Below are positions 8,846 through 16,806 of a stretch of DNA of 64,000 bases, one piece after another; within the stretch, counting starts at the first letter, position 1, and every line of letters starts with the position of its first letter. The notes beneath the pieces are model-generated. The model did not search any database and was not told the DNA's origin. It was given only the letters and a program-made list of their open reading frames with translations. This stretch comes from Acidimicrobiaceae bacterium (GTDB lineage Bacteria > Actinomycetota > Acidimicrobiia > Acidimicrobiales > RAAP-2): the NCBI GenBank assembly GCA_003158855.1, contig PMLJ01000009.1, positions 1 to 64,000 of the forward strand. The letters are read 5' to 3'. The translations under genes were made by a program, and so were the position numbers.

Positions 8846-8878
8846 TCTTTTCGAAACTCTTACGAAACTCTCACGAAA
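8846..8878. repeat. Three 11-bp direct repeats upstream of the oxidase operon
   Basis: Plus-strand units TCTTTTCGAAA, CTCTTACGAAA and CTCTCACGAAA follow each other without gaps. The 11-bp period places them on one face of the helix. They lie 15-47 bp before the cupredoxin start, in the only intergenic space between the oxidase operon and the divergent small membrane protein gene. They could be a binding array for a response regulator or redox sensor; this is inference. Confidence 0.6.
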
Positions 8879-8918
8879 TAATTCGCGTAGGTTCACGTAG
8901 ACGAAAGTAGCGGAGTAG

Positions 8919-9275
8919 ATGAGTCTAAATACGGTTAAAGTCCGTGAGGTGGCGCCTGTTGCTAAGAATACATTCAGAATCTATCTTGGCCTGTTCCTCG
9001 CAGAACTCATCTGCATCCCCGCGTTCATCTTCGAAACCAGCCGCGCGCTGAGCGGCAACACGCTGTCGTGGGCCTACGTCGTGGAGTGGCCGCTCCTTGG
9101 CGGTTACGCCGTGTACATGTGGCGGAAAATGCTGCGGGAGGAAAAAGGGCTGGATGATCGGCCAGTGGTCGAGAGCACCGAGGAGGACGACCCGCAGTTG
9201 AAGGCCTGGAACGACTATCTCAAGTCAGTCCATGAGCCAGCTCAGACTGACGAACCCGACATCCGCGCCGACTGA
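8919..9275 (+). CDS. Small two-helix membrane protein of unknown function
   Basis: 118 residues. Two hydrophobic segments (about 18-40 and 47-68) are followed by a charged tail ending in acidic residues. The start ATG at 8919 has GCGGAG a few bases before it. The gene is divergent from the cupredoxin-oxidase operon and convergent with ctaG, whose 3' end it overlaps by 34 bp. Context suggests a small accessory or assembly protein of the respiratory chain, but no family motif is recognised. Confidence 0.7.
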   Translation: MSLNTVKVREVAPVAKNTFRIYLGLFLAELICIPAFIFETSRALSGNTLSWAYVVEWPLLGGYAVYMWRKMLREEKGLDDRPVVESTEEDDPQLKAWNDYLKSVHEPAQTDEPDIRAD

Positions 9276-10102
9276 CGGTCGAGGGCGGCGAAGAGCGACC
9301 CATCTCGCATCACCAGCCTTCGCGTAATCAGCACGAGGCACGGTACTGCCCAGAAATCGCCGCACACCCACAAGATCGCCGCGGCCAACTGCTGCTGGTG
9401 GAATGCCTGGGCGACCGTGACCGCCGGTCCCGACATGTTCATTCCCGTCATGGCGCCCGAGCCGCGGAACATCACCGAATACCACGCGGCTTTGGTGAAG
9501 ATCGACATCGCCATGGCCATGATGAGCATCTCGAGCATCGTGAGGAGCACCATGAAGAGCTGCAACCTGAGGCGGATACGGATCCCTCGAGGCGGCGCCG
9601 GAATGAGGTAATGAAAGAAGAAGAGTCCGGAAAGCAGGAACGCCGGCTCCATCAGCCAGTCCATGGCCCAGGTGTGCTCCATCACCGAATCGAAGACCCT
9701 GGGCACGTGGGCAGCAACCATCACCGCGTTGAGCAGCCCCGCCGCGAGGATCGGGCTCGCCAGCCACTTCGGGGTTCGCCAATGGCGTCCTACGTACCAC
9801 CAGCGAAGAACCTGGCGACGTTGCGTTGTTCCAAGCACCCACCAACACGACCGGCTCGACGCCGACCCGATGAGGCCCATAGGTACGAGGAACATCACGA
9901 TAACGTGGCCAATCATGTGGTCCGGCAGATTCGTCATGCCATCCTTCGCGAACGACGAGGCCGTGGCGAACCACAGCAGCGCCCACGACGCCAGGGCCAG
10001 CACGTACTGGAGCGTCACGCGCTTCGATCGAGCCCCTCTACGAACGTACGCCACCGTCGCCACCGTCGCACCGAGAACAGCGACGACTCCTAGCGGGGCC
10101 AC
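9242..10102 (-). CDS. ctaG: CtaG-like cytochrome c oxidase assembly protein
   Basis: 286-residue polytopic protein resembling the caa3-type CtaG family, which is needed for assembly of haem-copper oxidases. The family pattern is visible: LPDHMIGHVIVMFLVPMGLIG, then a TTQRRQVLRW cytoplasmic turn, then LMEPAFLLSGLFFFHYLIP and FHQQQLAAAILWVCGDFW near the end. The conserved His residues in these helices may bind copper. I chose GTG 10102, two bases after the stop of the membrane-SCO gene; the upstream ATG at 10171 would overlap that gene by 67 bp, and no other start codon exists between them. Confidence 0.8.
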   Translation of the reverse strand: MAPLGVVAVLGATVATVAYVRRGARSKRVTLQYVLALASWALLWFATASSFAKDGMTNLPDHMIGHVIVMFLVPMGLIGSASSRSCWWVLGTTQRRQVLRWWYVGRHWRTPKWLASPILAAGLLNAVMVAAHVPRVFDSVMEHTWAMDWLMEPAFLLSGLFFFHYLIPAPPRGIRIRLRLQLFMVLLTMLEMLIMAMAMSIFTKAAWYSVMFRGSGAMTGMNMSGPAVTVAQAFHQQQLAAAILWVCGDFWAVPCLVLITRRLVMRDGSLFAALDRQSARMSGSSV

Positions 10103-10104
10103 CG

Positions 10105-11841
10105 TTAGGCCAATCCCGACTTGTGCAAGAGGGTCAACAGTTCTGACTCCGAAGAGTTCTCGATGGCCCAAGAGTTGGCAGGGTCGTCAGGAATGATCCA
10201 CTTCAGTCGACCGTGGGAATTGATGATGAACATGTAGTCGGAGTGGATACTCATCTTGTCAGTTGGCTTCATTTCGACCGTGATGCCGTACGAGTTCCAG
10301 ACTGCCCTCGTCTTCGCCAACTTTCCAGTCACGAAGTAGAAATCCTGCACATTCTCCATTTCGTGGGCCGTGATGAAGTGCTTTACGTTGGCGAGGGTCT
10401 CGTGGTAGGGATCCGCGGCAACCGCGACAATGTCCACCTTGGCGCTCGGTCCGAGTTCCTGGCGAATCCGGGCAAGCTGTTGGCCGATCAGCGGGCAGTC
10501 GGTCCAGCACGTGGGATCGAGGAACGTGAGGAGCGTGTACCTGCCAGCGTGCTCGCCAAGCGTGTAGCTCTTGTGAAACTGGTCAGTCAACGTGAATGTT
10601 GGAGCTATCGTGTTCGCCTCGATCGCCGAGCCATTGCGCGCCGTGAAGAATGTGCTCTCCGCCGCCGACACCGATGCCACTCCCATGGAGAAGATCGAGA
10701 AGATCACCATCGCGGCGGCGAACGAAGCCAGGACCGACCCGGAGCTCGAGCGCATCTCCCTTGGAAGATGCCTCGCGAGCGGAGCGTTGCCGACGAGCTG
10801 TGGTCCGGCTGCCCAAGTGAGCGCGGCCATTGGTATCAGTGAGTTGAGGTCGGTCGCGAGACCGCCGAAGATCGCTGCGTCCTGCGCCACGATCCAAAAA
10901 GCCAAGCAGCCAACGACGAATGTCCATACCGGCCAGCGCCAACCGCGACTGCTCGCCATCCAGAGTCCCACAGCGCAAATGAATAACCACAGGATGATGA
11001 TGATATTGAATCCCCCACCCATCGAGCCCGCAATCTCTCCCCCATGACGCGCAATCGATACGAGCAGGTGCGGCTGCGGGGTCGCGGTCATGGACTGGGT
11101 CATGGCCGTCAGCGCGTTGGTGTTGCCTCCGTGCCAAAAACCTCGTGATGGGAGCAACTGCAGCGCAGCGGCGACTCCGATGATCACGCTCAGACCCCGT
11201 AGCGTGTACCGGGAAAACCTCTCGGGAAATGACCTCGGCGACATCGCCAGCCACACGCCGGCTACGACATAGAAGAGCGTGGCTCCGGGCCATCCGAAGA
11301 GAATGGAGCTTGAAGACTGGAAGATGCCGCCAGCCCCGTTGCCGATCAGCCAAATCATTGCCGCCCACGCGGCCGATACGCCCCCGGCGAAGCGTCCAAC
11401 GGTCGAGTTCGACACCAACAGCAGAATCCCGAGGCCGACCTGAATCCATGCGGTGCCTACGGCGAGGGCGATCGGATGGTTGTTCCAGACACCGATTCCG
11501 TCGTTCATCAGGAGGTGAAGCCAGTGGGGCGTCCCGCTCGCCATGGGCGCAACGACGTTGTTCGCGAGACCGAGCGGCATCGAAACCTGAAATTGGAGGA
11601 TTCCGTCGATCAGCCAGATCGCGCCAAAGGCCATTCGAAGAAGACTGCGATTGCGCGGCTCATTGAGCCCCGGCGCCGAAAGGTTGAACGTGCTGACCTT
11701 GCGAAGAAGGACCGCGCCGAGCAGTATGGCCAGACCAATCGCGATGATCCACAACACCGCCGCGACGTAGACACTGTGGCGAAAGAGTGCCACAACGAGC
11801 GGATTCGTCAGGTCAATTGGCGAAGGGTTGCCCATTGGCAC
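10105..11841 (-). CDS. Fusion of a multi-pass membrane domain and a SCO1/SenC copper chaperone
   Basis: 578 residues. Residues 1-390 hold about nine or ten hydrophobic helices with several His, Trp and Met residues (for example HPHLLVSIARHGGE-like stretches near 258-270) and belong to no family I can name. Residues 405-578 are a thioredoxin-fold SCO1/SenC domain with the copper ligands C445 and C449 (DPTCWTDCPL) and H533 (SIHSDYMF). SCO proteins load CuA of subunit II. Anchoring the chaperone to a large membrane domain is unusual, since SCO normally has one anchor helix. GTG 11841 follows AGGAG. Probably cotranscribed with ctaG. Confidence 0.85.
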   Translation of the reverse strand: MPMGNPSPIDLTNPLVVALFRHSVYVAAVLWIIAIGLAILLGAVLLRKVSTFNLSAPGLNEPRNRSLLRMAFGAIWLIDGILQFQVSMPLGLANNVVAPMASGTPHWLHLLMNDGIGVWNNHPIALAVGTAWIQVGLGILLLVSNSTVGRFAGGVSAAWAAMIWLIGNGAGGIFQSSSSILFGWPGATLFYVVAGVWLAMSPRSFPERFSRYTLRGLSVIIGVAAALQLLPSRGFWHGGNTNALTAMTQSMTATPQPHLLVSIARHGGEIAGSMGGGFNIIIILWLFICAVGLWMASSRGWRWPVWTFVVGCLAFWIVAQDAAIFGGLATDLNSLIPMAALTWAAGPQLVGNAPLARHLPREMRSSSGSVLASFAAAMVIFSIFSMGVASVSAAESTFFTARNGSAIEANTIAPTFTLTDQFHKSYTLGEHAGRYTLLTFLDPTCWTDCPLIGQQLARIRQELGPSAKVDIVAVAADPYHETLANVKHFITAHEMENVQDFYFVTGKLAKTRAVWNSYGITVEMKPTDKMSIHSDYMFIINSHGRLKWIIPDDPANSWAIENSSESELLTLLHKSGLA

Positions 11842-11858
11842 GGTGATTGCTCCTGCGG

Positions 11859-12260
11859 TTAATTGAGAATATTCTCAGAAATCGAAGATAACACGCCGTT
11901 GACGAACGACGGTGAACTGTCGGTTGAATAGACCTTCGCAAGTTCCACAGCTTCGTCCAAGATGACGGCCATGGGAGGTGCATCCTCCATCAGCATCTCC
12001 CCGATTGCCAGAGTCATCACCAATCGGTCGACCATCGCAATCCTCTCAAGTGGCCAGTCAATTGCGAACTGCGAGATCAGCGAGTTGGCCCGCTCCTGAT
12101 TCCGGTCGACGGACATCAAGATCTCTACCGTGTAGGGGTCGGGTCGAACGTTCAGTTGGTTGAGCACCTCCGCGATTGGCCGAGCCTTGATGGTCGCCTC
12201 GTAGAAGATCTCGAGGGCGCGTTCGCGCGCCTGGTGACGCTTGGCGCCGAGGTCGCTCAC
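11859..12260 (-). CDS. nusB: Transcription antitermination factor NusB
   Basis: All-helical RNA-binding protein that joins NusE/S10 on boxA of rRNA leaders. It has 133 residues and starts SDLGAKRHQARERALEIFYE, matching the NusB N-terminus. The C-terminal signature PMAVILDEAVELAKVY...SFVNGVL is complete. GTG 12260 lies two bases after the efp stop codon. In actinobacteria nusB normally closes the aro-efp block, as here. Confidence 0.95.
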   Translation of the reverse strand: MSDLGAKRHQARERALEIFYEATIKARPIAEVLNQLNVRPDPYTVEILMSVDRNQERANSLISQFAIDWPLERIAMVDRLVMTLAIGEMLMEDAPPMAVILDEAVELAKVYSTDSSPSFVNGVLSSISENILN

Positions 12261-12261
12261 C

Positions 12262-12825
12262 CTAGGCCCGCGTCATGTATTCGCCGGTACGGGTATCGAC
12301 CTTGATGGTCTCTCCCGGGCCCACGAACAATGGCACCTGCACGACGAAGCCCGTTTCCAGGGTCGCGGGCTTGCGCGCGCCCGACACCCGGTCGCCCTGA
12401 ATCCCCGGTTCGGTCTCGGCGATGGTGAGCTCGACCGACGCTGGAAGCTCGACGCCGATTATCTCATCGTCGTGCAGGATGAGCATCGCCTTACCGGTCT
12501 CCTTCAAGTAATTGACGGCGTCGCCGAGGTTCTTCGACGAGACCGGCACCTGGTCGTACGTGGACTGGTCCATGAAGATGTAGTCGTCGCCGTCACGGTA
12601 GAGGTACTGCGTGTCACGCTTGTCAATGATGGCCTGCTCGAGTCTCTCGTCGGCGCGGTAGGTCCGCTCGATGACGGCGCCCGAGCGGGCGTTGCGCAGC
12701 TTGGTGCGAACGAACGCCCCTCCCTTGCCGGGCTTCACGTGCTGGAACTCGATGACCTGGAAGAGGCCGTCGTCGATCTTCAGGGTGATGCCGTTCTTGA
12801 TGTCAGAGGTTGAAATTACGGCCAT
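12262..12825 (-). CDS. efp: Translation elongation factor P
   Basis: Binds between the ribosomal P and E sites and relieves stalling at polyproline. It has 187 residues, the standard length, with KOW-like domain I (SDIKNGITLKIDDGLFQVIE), the tip loop KPGKGGAF with its Lys, and two OB domains ending in VDTRTGEYMTRA. The start ATG at 12825 matches the family N-terminus; the open frame continues upstream through a non-coding leader. A TAGAAT box lies about 35 nt upstream. Confidence 0.97.
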   Translation of the reverse strand: MAVISTSDIKNGITLKIDDGLFQVIEFQHVKPGKGGAFVRTKLRNARSGAVIERTYRADERLEQAIIDKRDTQYLYRDGDDYIFMDQSTYDQVPVSSKNLGDAVNYLKETGKAMLILHDDEIIGVELPASVELTIAETEPGIQGDRVSGARKPATLETGFVVQVPLFVGPGETIKVDTRTGEYMTRA

Positions 12826-12860
12826 GAGGCTCGGGACCTTTCGCGAAAGCAGCGTTGCCC

Positions 12861-12866
12861 ATTCTA
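12861..12866 (-). promoter_or_regulatory. -10 box of efp
   Basis: TAGAAT on the minus strand in the 64-bp gap between aroQ and efp. The upstream -35 region is weak. The leader that follows contains a 12-bp palindrome CTTTCGCGAAAG (12838-12849) near the efp ribosome binding site. Confidence 0.5.
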
Positions 12867-12889
12867 GGCAGTCCCGATGGAACCAGGAA

Positions 12890-13333
12890 CTAAGCGAGTT
12901 CCAGGAGCCGCCGCACGGCGTCAAGGGCGAGCTCGTAACTGGTCGCGCCGAAACCGGCGATCGAGCCATTCACGACTCCCGCCAAAGTGCTCACGTGGCG
13001 AAAAGGCTCCCTCGCGGCCGGATTCGAGAGGTGAACCTCAACCTTGACACCGTCGAACATGGCCAAGGCGTCCGCCAACGCCCACGACGAATGCGTCAGG
13101 GCCCCCGCGTTTATGACGATCGCGGCCGAAGTGCCCCGAGCGGCGTGCACCGCTTCGATGAGATCACCTTCGAAGTTCGACTGCAGGTGGCGAACGCTGA
13201 ACCCGTCCTTCCCGGCGCGCGCGGTGAAACGTTCGACGTGCTCGGCCAAGGTCGTCGAGCCGTATATCGCAGGGCTCCGCGTCCCCAACTGATCCAGATT
13301 GGGACCGGACAACAACAGAATCTCTTTGCTCAC
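12890..13333 (-). CDS. aroQ: 3-dehydroquinate dehydratase, type II
   Basis: Third step of the shikimate pathway; 147 residues as expected for the dodecameric type II enzyme. The motif GPNLDQLGTR is present, followed by a catalytic Tyr in AIYG. INAGALTHSSWAL and VHLSNPAAREPFRHVS form the active site with the catalytic His. GTG 13333 overlaps the aroB stop as GTGA. Confidence 0.96.
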   Translation of the reverse strand: MSKEILLLSGPNLDQLGTRSPAIYGSTTLAEHVERFTARAGKDGFSVRHLQSNFEGDLIEAVHAARGTSAAIVINAGALTHSSWALADALAMFDGVKVEVHLSNPAAREPFRHVSTLAGVVNGSIAGFGATSYELALDAVRRLLELA

Positions 13334-14379
13334 TGTTCACCTCGGAAACTTTCTAGTACTTGGGTGACGATCCCCGGCTCGACGCCACGAACCACCTCGA
13401 AGCCATTCGGGCCATCGAGCACGAACGTTAAGTCGTGATGCGCCTTCTTGTCGTGTCCCATTGCCCGAACGATGTCCGAGGTCGCGAGGTCCGCAGGCAC
13501 CCCCTGGTGCAGCCCGAGGACACGAAGGACTTCGTCGTGGTTGATGATCCGGTCGGCGTCGACCCGGTCGAGTCCGTGCGCCAGCCGCACCGCAAAGGCC
13601 AGTCCAATGGCGACCGCCTCGCCGTGGCGAAGTTCGTCGGGATCACGGGCGAGGGCCAGGACCTCGAGTGCGTGTCCCAGTGTGTGTCCGTAGTTCAAGA
13701 GGGCTCGTTTGCCGCCTTCGAATTCATCGGCCGCGACAATGGAGGCCTTCAAGTTCACCGACATCGAGACCAGATCGCCCAACGAAGCGTCATCAAGTTC
13801 GTTTGCGGGTCGGCCTTCGAGCAGCCAGCACTTGGCTATCTCGCCAAGGCCGCTCAGGCGCTCGCGCTCGGGCAGCGTCTCGAGCGTCTCGAAGTCGCAG
13901 AAAACCGCGAGGGGCTGGTGGAAAGCACCTACCAGATTCTTTCCGGCCTTCAGGTTGATTGCGGTCTTACCTCCGATGGCGGCGTCCACCTGACCGACCA
14001 GCGTCGTGGGCACCTGCACGACGGCAATGCCCCGCAGGTAGACGGCTGCGGCGAAGCCCGCGAGATCGGTCACCGCTCCCCCGCCGACGGCGATCACCAC
14101 ATCGCTGCGGGAAAGCTCCAACGCCGCCAACCGTTCGCACAGGTACTCCAGTGTCGCGAACGTCTTGGCTGATTCGCCCTCGGGCACCTCAATCACCTGC
14201 GCCCCGAGCTCGGACGCGAAGTCGAACCACAGCTCGGAGCGCAGTGAACCCGAGGTGATGATGACCTTTGACTTCGCGTTCGGACAGTGCTCGCGGATGA
14301 AGCCGTCGACCAGATGGCGCGCGCCTTCTTGCAGCACCACGTCGTACGAGCGGCTCTCGAGATCGACTGTTATGTTCAC
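13330..14379 (-). CDS. aroB: 3-dehydroquinate synthase
   Basis: Converts DAHP to 3-dehydroquinate using NAD and a metal ion. It has 349 residues. The NAD-binding GGGAVTDLAGFAAA and the substrate stretches VPTTLVGQVDAAIGGKTAIN and LLNYGHTLGHALE (metal-binding His) are all present. GTG 14379 overlaps the aroK stop as GTGA. Part of the coupled aroC-aroK-aroB-aroQ chain. Confidence 0.97.
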   Translation of the reverse strand: MNITVDLESRSYDVVLQEGARHLVDGFIREHCPNAKSKVIITSGSLRSELWFDFASELGAQVIEVPEGESAKTFATLEYLCERLAALELSRSDVVIAVGGGAVTDLAGFAAAVYLRGIAVVQVPTTLVGQVDAAIGGKTAINLKAGKNLVGAFHQPLAVFCDFETLETLPERERLSGLGEIAKCWLLEGRPANELDDASLGDLVSMSVNLKASIVAADEFEGGKRALLNYGHTLGHALEVLALARDPDELRHGEAVAIGLAFAVRLAHGLDRVDADRIINHDEVLRVLGLHQGVPADLATSDIVRAMGHDKKAHHDLTFVLDGPNGFEVVRGVEPGIVTQVLESFRGEQ

Positions 14380-14876
14380 TGCCCCACTCCTTGCGCCTCG
14401 CTCAGCACCCGGTCAACCACGTCGTCAAGTGTCCCCGACGCGTCGACGCAAACCCGTGATACCTCTCGGTACCACTGCTCGCGTTGCTCGCGAAGACGGA
14501 CGAGGGCGCCACGGGGATCGCCGCCGAGCAGCGGACGATCGCCGTCACCCACCCGTTCGAGAATCTCGTCATCACTGCAGTCCAGCCAGAAGGTCCGCTC
14601 CCCGGCCAGAAGTTCACGGGCCGATCGGGTGGTCACGATGCCTCCACCGGTCGCCACGATCGCGTCCTCCACGAGCGCCTCCTCGAGGGCGCGAAGTTCG
14701 GCCGCTCGAAACGCTTCCTCGCCGGCACTTCGCAGGTACTCGGCGGCCGTGCAGCCAACGGAAGCGGCGAGCAGGTCGTCGGTGTCGATGAACGCGCGGT
14801 TCCAGTTGCTCGCGATCTCCCGGCCCACGGTGGTCTTGCCGGTTCCGGGAAGGCCAACGAGGACGAGAAGCGCCAC
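14376..14876 (-). CDS. aroK: Shikimate kinase
   Basis: Phosphorylates shikimate at O3. It has 166 residues. Walker A is GLPGTGKTT, followed by the shikimate-binding Asp pair in FIDTDDLL. ATGGGIV and the lid region with DRPLL are also present. GTG 14876 lies two bases after the aroC stop codon, and the 3' end overlaps aroB. Confidence 0.96.
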   Translation of the reverse strand: MALLVLVGLPGTGKTTVGREIASNWNRAFIDTDDLLAASVGCTAAEYLRSAGEEAFRAAELRALEEALVEDAIVATGGGIVTTRSARELLAGERTFWLDCSDDEILERVGDGDRPLLGGDPRGALVRLREQREQWYREVSRVCVDASGTLDDVVDRVLSEAQGVGQ

Positions 14877-14878
14877 TG

Positions 14879-16069
14879 CTATTCGGGGCGAGAGGCCGAA
14901 GCCGTCGAACCCAGGTTGGCCACGTAGGCGTCGTGATTACGCACGAACTCCGCGACCGAGTCTCCACCGAACTTGCGCAGGGCCTCGTTCGCCAGCACCA
15001 GCGCCATCATGGCCTCGGTGACCACGCCGAGCGCGGGCACCGCGGTGACGTCGGTGCGCTCCTTGAAGGAGACCGTCGACTCGCCCGTCGCCACATCCAC
15101 CGTTTCAAGGACGGGTCGATTGAGGGTCGCGAGGGGCTTCATCGCGACTTTGGCGATGACCGGAGACCCGGATGTCATCCCGCCCTCGAGGCCGCCCGCG
15201 TGGTCGCTGCGTCGCACGTAGCCGCCACCGCTCTTGAAAGTTTCGTCCACCGCTATGGCGTCGTGGGCCGCGCTTCCGCGCTGGGAGGCCTGTTGCATGC
15301 CGTCGCCGATCTCCACGGCCTTCACCGCCTGGATGCTCATCAGGGCCCCGGCGATCAGGCCGTCAAGCTTGCGGTCCCAGTGCACGTACGAACCGAGTCC
15401 CACGGGCAGGCCGTAGGCGATGACTTCGACGATGCCGCCGAGCGAGTCGCCCTCCTTCGCCGCGGCCTTGATCTCGACGATCATGGCCTCTGCGGTCTCG
15501 GCGTCGAAGCATCGGACCTCGTTCTCGTCGACGATGGCGAGCTCACCCGGCAACGGGCGATGATCGCCCGTTGACGCCACTCGTCCGATGCGCACGACGT
15601 GGCTGAGCACCTCAACGCCAATGGTGGCGAGAAGGGCCTTCGCGAGAGCGCCCGCGACGACGCGGGCCGCCGTTTCGCGCGCACTCGCCCGCTCGAGGAC
15701 ATCGCGGGCGTCATCAAAGCCGTACTTCTGCATGCCCGCCAGGTCGGCGTGGCCGGGCCGGGGTTTGGTGAGCTTGTCGCTCGGCGTTCCCGGGGCGGCG
15801 GACATTTCCTGCTCCCACTTGGGCCACTCGGAGTTGAGAATCTCGATGGCGACCGGCGAGCCGAGGGTTCGACCGTGACGTATCCCGCCGGTCAGGCGCA
15901 ACTCGTCGCGCTCGAAACGCATCCGGGGTCCGCGGCCGTAGCCGAGGCGTCGTCGAGCGAGTTCATCGCCGATCTGTTCCGCCGTTACCGGCAGACCCGC
16001 TGGCAGACCCTCCACGATGACGGTCAGTGATGGTCCGTGGCTTTCGCCAGCAGTGAGGAAGCGCAACAT
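14879..16069 (-). CDS. aroC: Chorismate synthase
   Basis: Last shikimate-pathway enzyme, FMN-dependent; 396 residues. Signatures are GESHGPSLTVIVEGLPAG at the N-terminus, RRLGYGRGPRM, and GGLEGGMTSG with the catalytic His and Arg residues nearby. Only GGGGG stands before the ATG, but a TAGAAT box ends six bases upstream of it, so the transcript is probably leaderless. First gene of the aro chain. Confidence 0.97.
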   Translation of the reverse strand: MLRFLTAGESHGPSLTVIVEGLPAGLPVTAEQIGDELARRRLGYGRGPRMRFERDELRLTGGIRHGRTLGSPVAIEILNSEWPKWEQEMSAAPGTPSDKLTKPRPGHADLAGMQKYGFDDARDVLERASARETAARVVAGALAKALLATIGVEVLSHVVRIGRVASTGDHRPLPGELAIVDENEVRCFDAETAEAMIVEIKAAAKEGDSLGGIVEVIAYGLPVGLGSYVHWDRKLDGLIAGALMSIQAVKAVEIGDGMQQASQRGSAAHDAIAVDETFKSGGGYVRRSDHAGGLEGGMTSGSPVIAKVAMKPLATLNRPVLETVDVATGESTVSFKERTDVTAVPALGVVTEAMMALVLANEALRKFGGDSVAEFVRNHDAYVANLGSTASASRPE

Positions 16070-16075
16070 CCCCCA

Positions 16076-16081
16076 ATTCTA
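16076..16081 (-). promoter_or_regulatory. -10 box of aroC, leaderless type
   Basis: TAGAAT, six bases before the aroC ATG. The spacing implies transcription starting at or next to the start codon. Confidence 0.6.
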
Positions 16082-16097
16082 GGGCGCGCGCTGAGGC

Positions 16098-16751
16098 CTA
16101 CTGTTCGTTGGCGTAGAAAGGATTCACGCCCGAGGCGTGGTCGGTGACATCGATAACGCCCGTCAGTTCCGGGATCGCGTCGCGGAGCGTCGCTTCGATT
16201 CCCTGGGTCAATGTCAGGCGGCTCATCGCGCATCCTTGGCATCCACCGGACATCTTGACGTAGGCGACCTTCTTCTCCTCGTCGAGCGCCACAAGGTCGC
16301 AGTGCCCGCCGTGCGAGGCGATCGAAGGGTTCACCTGCTCCTCGAGCACGCTGACGGCGAACAACGCCATCGGTCCCTCGATGCCGAGCGCCAGGATGTC
16401 CGCGGGGACACCGGGGTTCACTTCCTCGGGGGTCGGCATGTTCGGATTCACGAGCACGAGTCCACCGCCGCCATCGCTCGCGAACTCCAGACGACTGCCG
16501 CGAAGTCGATCGATGCTGTTCGCCGGTATGACGATCGTCACCTCGCCATCAACGCCAATGGCCGAATCCTGCGGGGCGTCGGCTCGATCCGAAAAGTAGA
16601 GATCGTACGCGTAGCCCGCGCCACGGGTTCCTGTGACTTCCACCCAGAGCGCCAGGCCTTCGCTGTTGTCTTCATTGCCCAGCGCATCGAGCACAACGTT
16701 GCGGGCCTCGTCGGTGAGGGTCAGGATGTCAGAAGTCTCGACGGTAGTCAT
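16098..16751 (-). CDS. nfuA: NfuA-like iron-sulfur carrier
   Basis: Scaffold or carrier for Fe-S clusters; 217 residues. The N-terminal half resembles a degenerate A-type (HesB/IscA) domain without its cysteines, as in E. coli NfuA. The C-terminal NifU domain carries the cluster-binding C171-x2-C174 in MSGGCQGCAMS. I chose ATG 16751 (MTTVETSD) over an in-frame codon at 16778 because a TAGACT box lies seven bases before it. Function is inferred from the domain pair. Confidence 0.87.
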   Translation of the reverse strand: MTTVETSDILTLTDEARNVVLDALGNEDNSEGLALWVEVTGTRGAGYAYDLYFSDRADAPQDSAIGVDGEVTIVIPANSIDRLRGSRLEFASDGGGGLVLVNPNMPTPEEVNPGVPADILALGIEGPMALFAVSVLEEQVNPSIASHGGHCDLVALDEEKKVAYVKMSGGCQGCAMSRLTLTQGIEATLRDAIPELTGVIDVTDHASGVNPFYANEQ

Positions 16752-16758
16752 GCGGATG

Positions 16759-16764
16759 AGTCTA
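16759..16764 (-). promoter_or_regulatory. -10 box of nfuA, leaderless type
   Basis: TAGACT, seven bases before the nfuA ATG, in the divergent gap with the next gene on the plus strand. No Shine-Dalgarno sequence is present. Confidence 0.55.
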
Positions 16765-16794
16765 GAGGTGACTCGCAAGATCGATCACGCGAAC

Positions 16795-16800
16795 TAGGTT
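16795..16800 (+). promoter_or_regulatory. -10 box of the Cys-rich protein gene, leaderless type
   Basis: TAGGTT, six bases before GTG 16807, with no ribosome binding site. Confidence 0.5.
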
Positions 16801-16806
16801 CTATCT

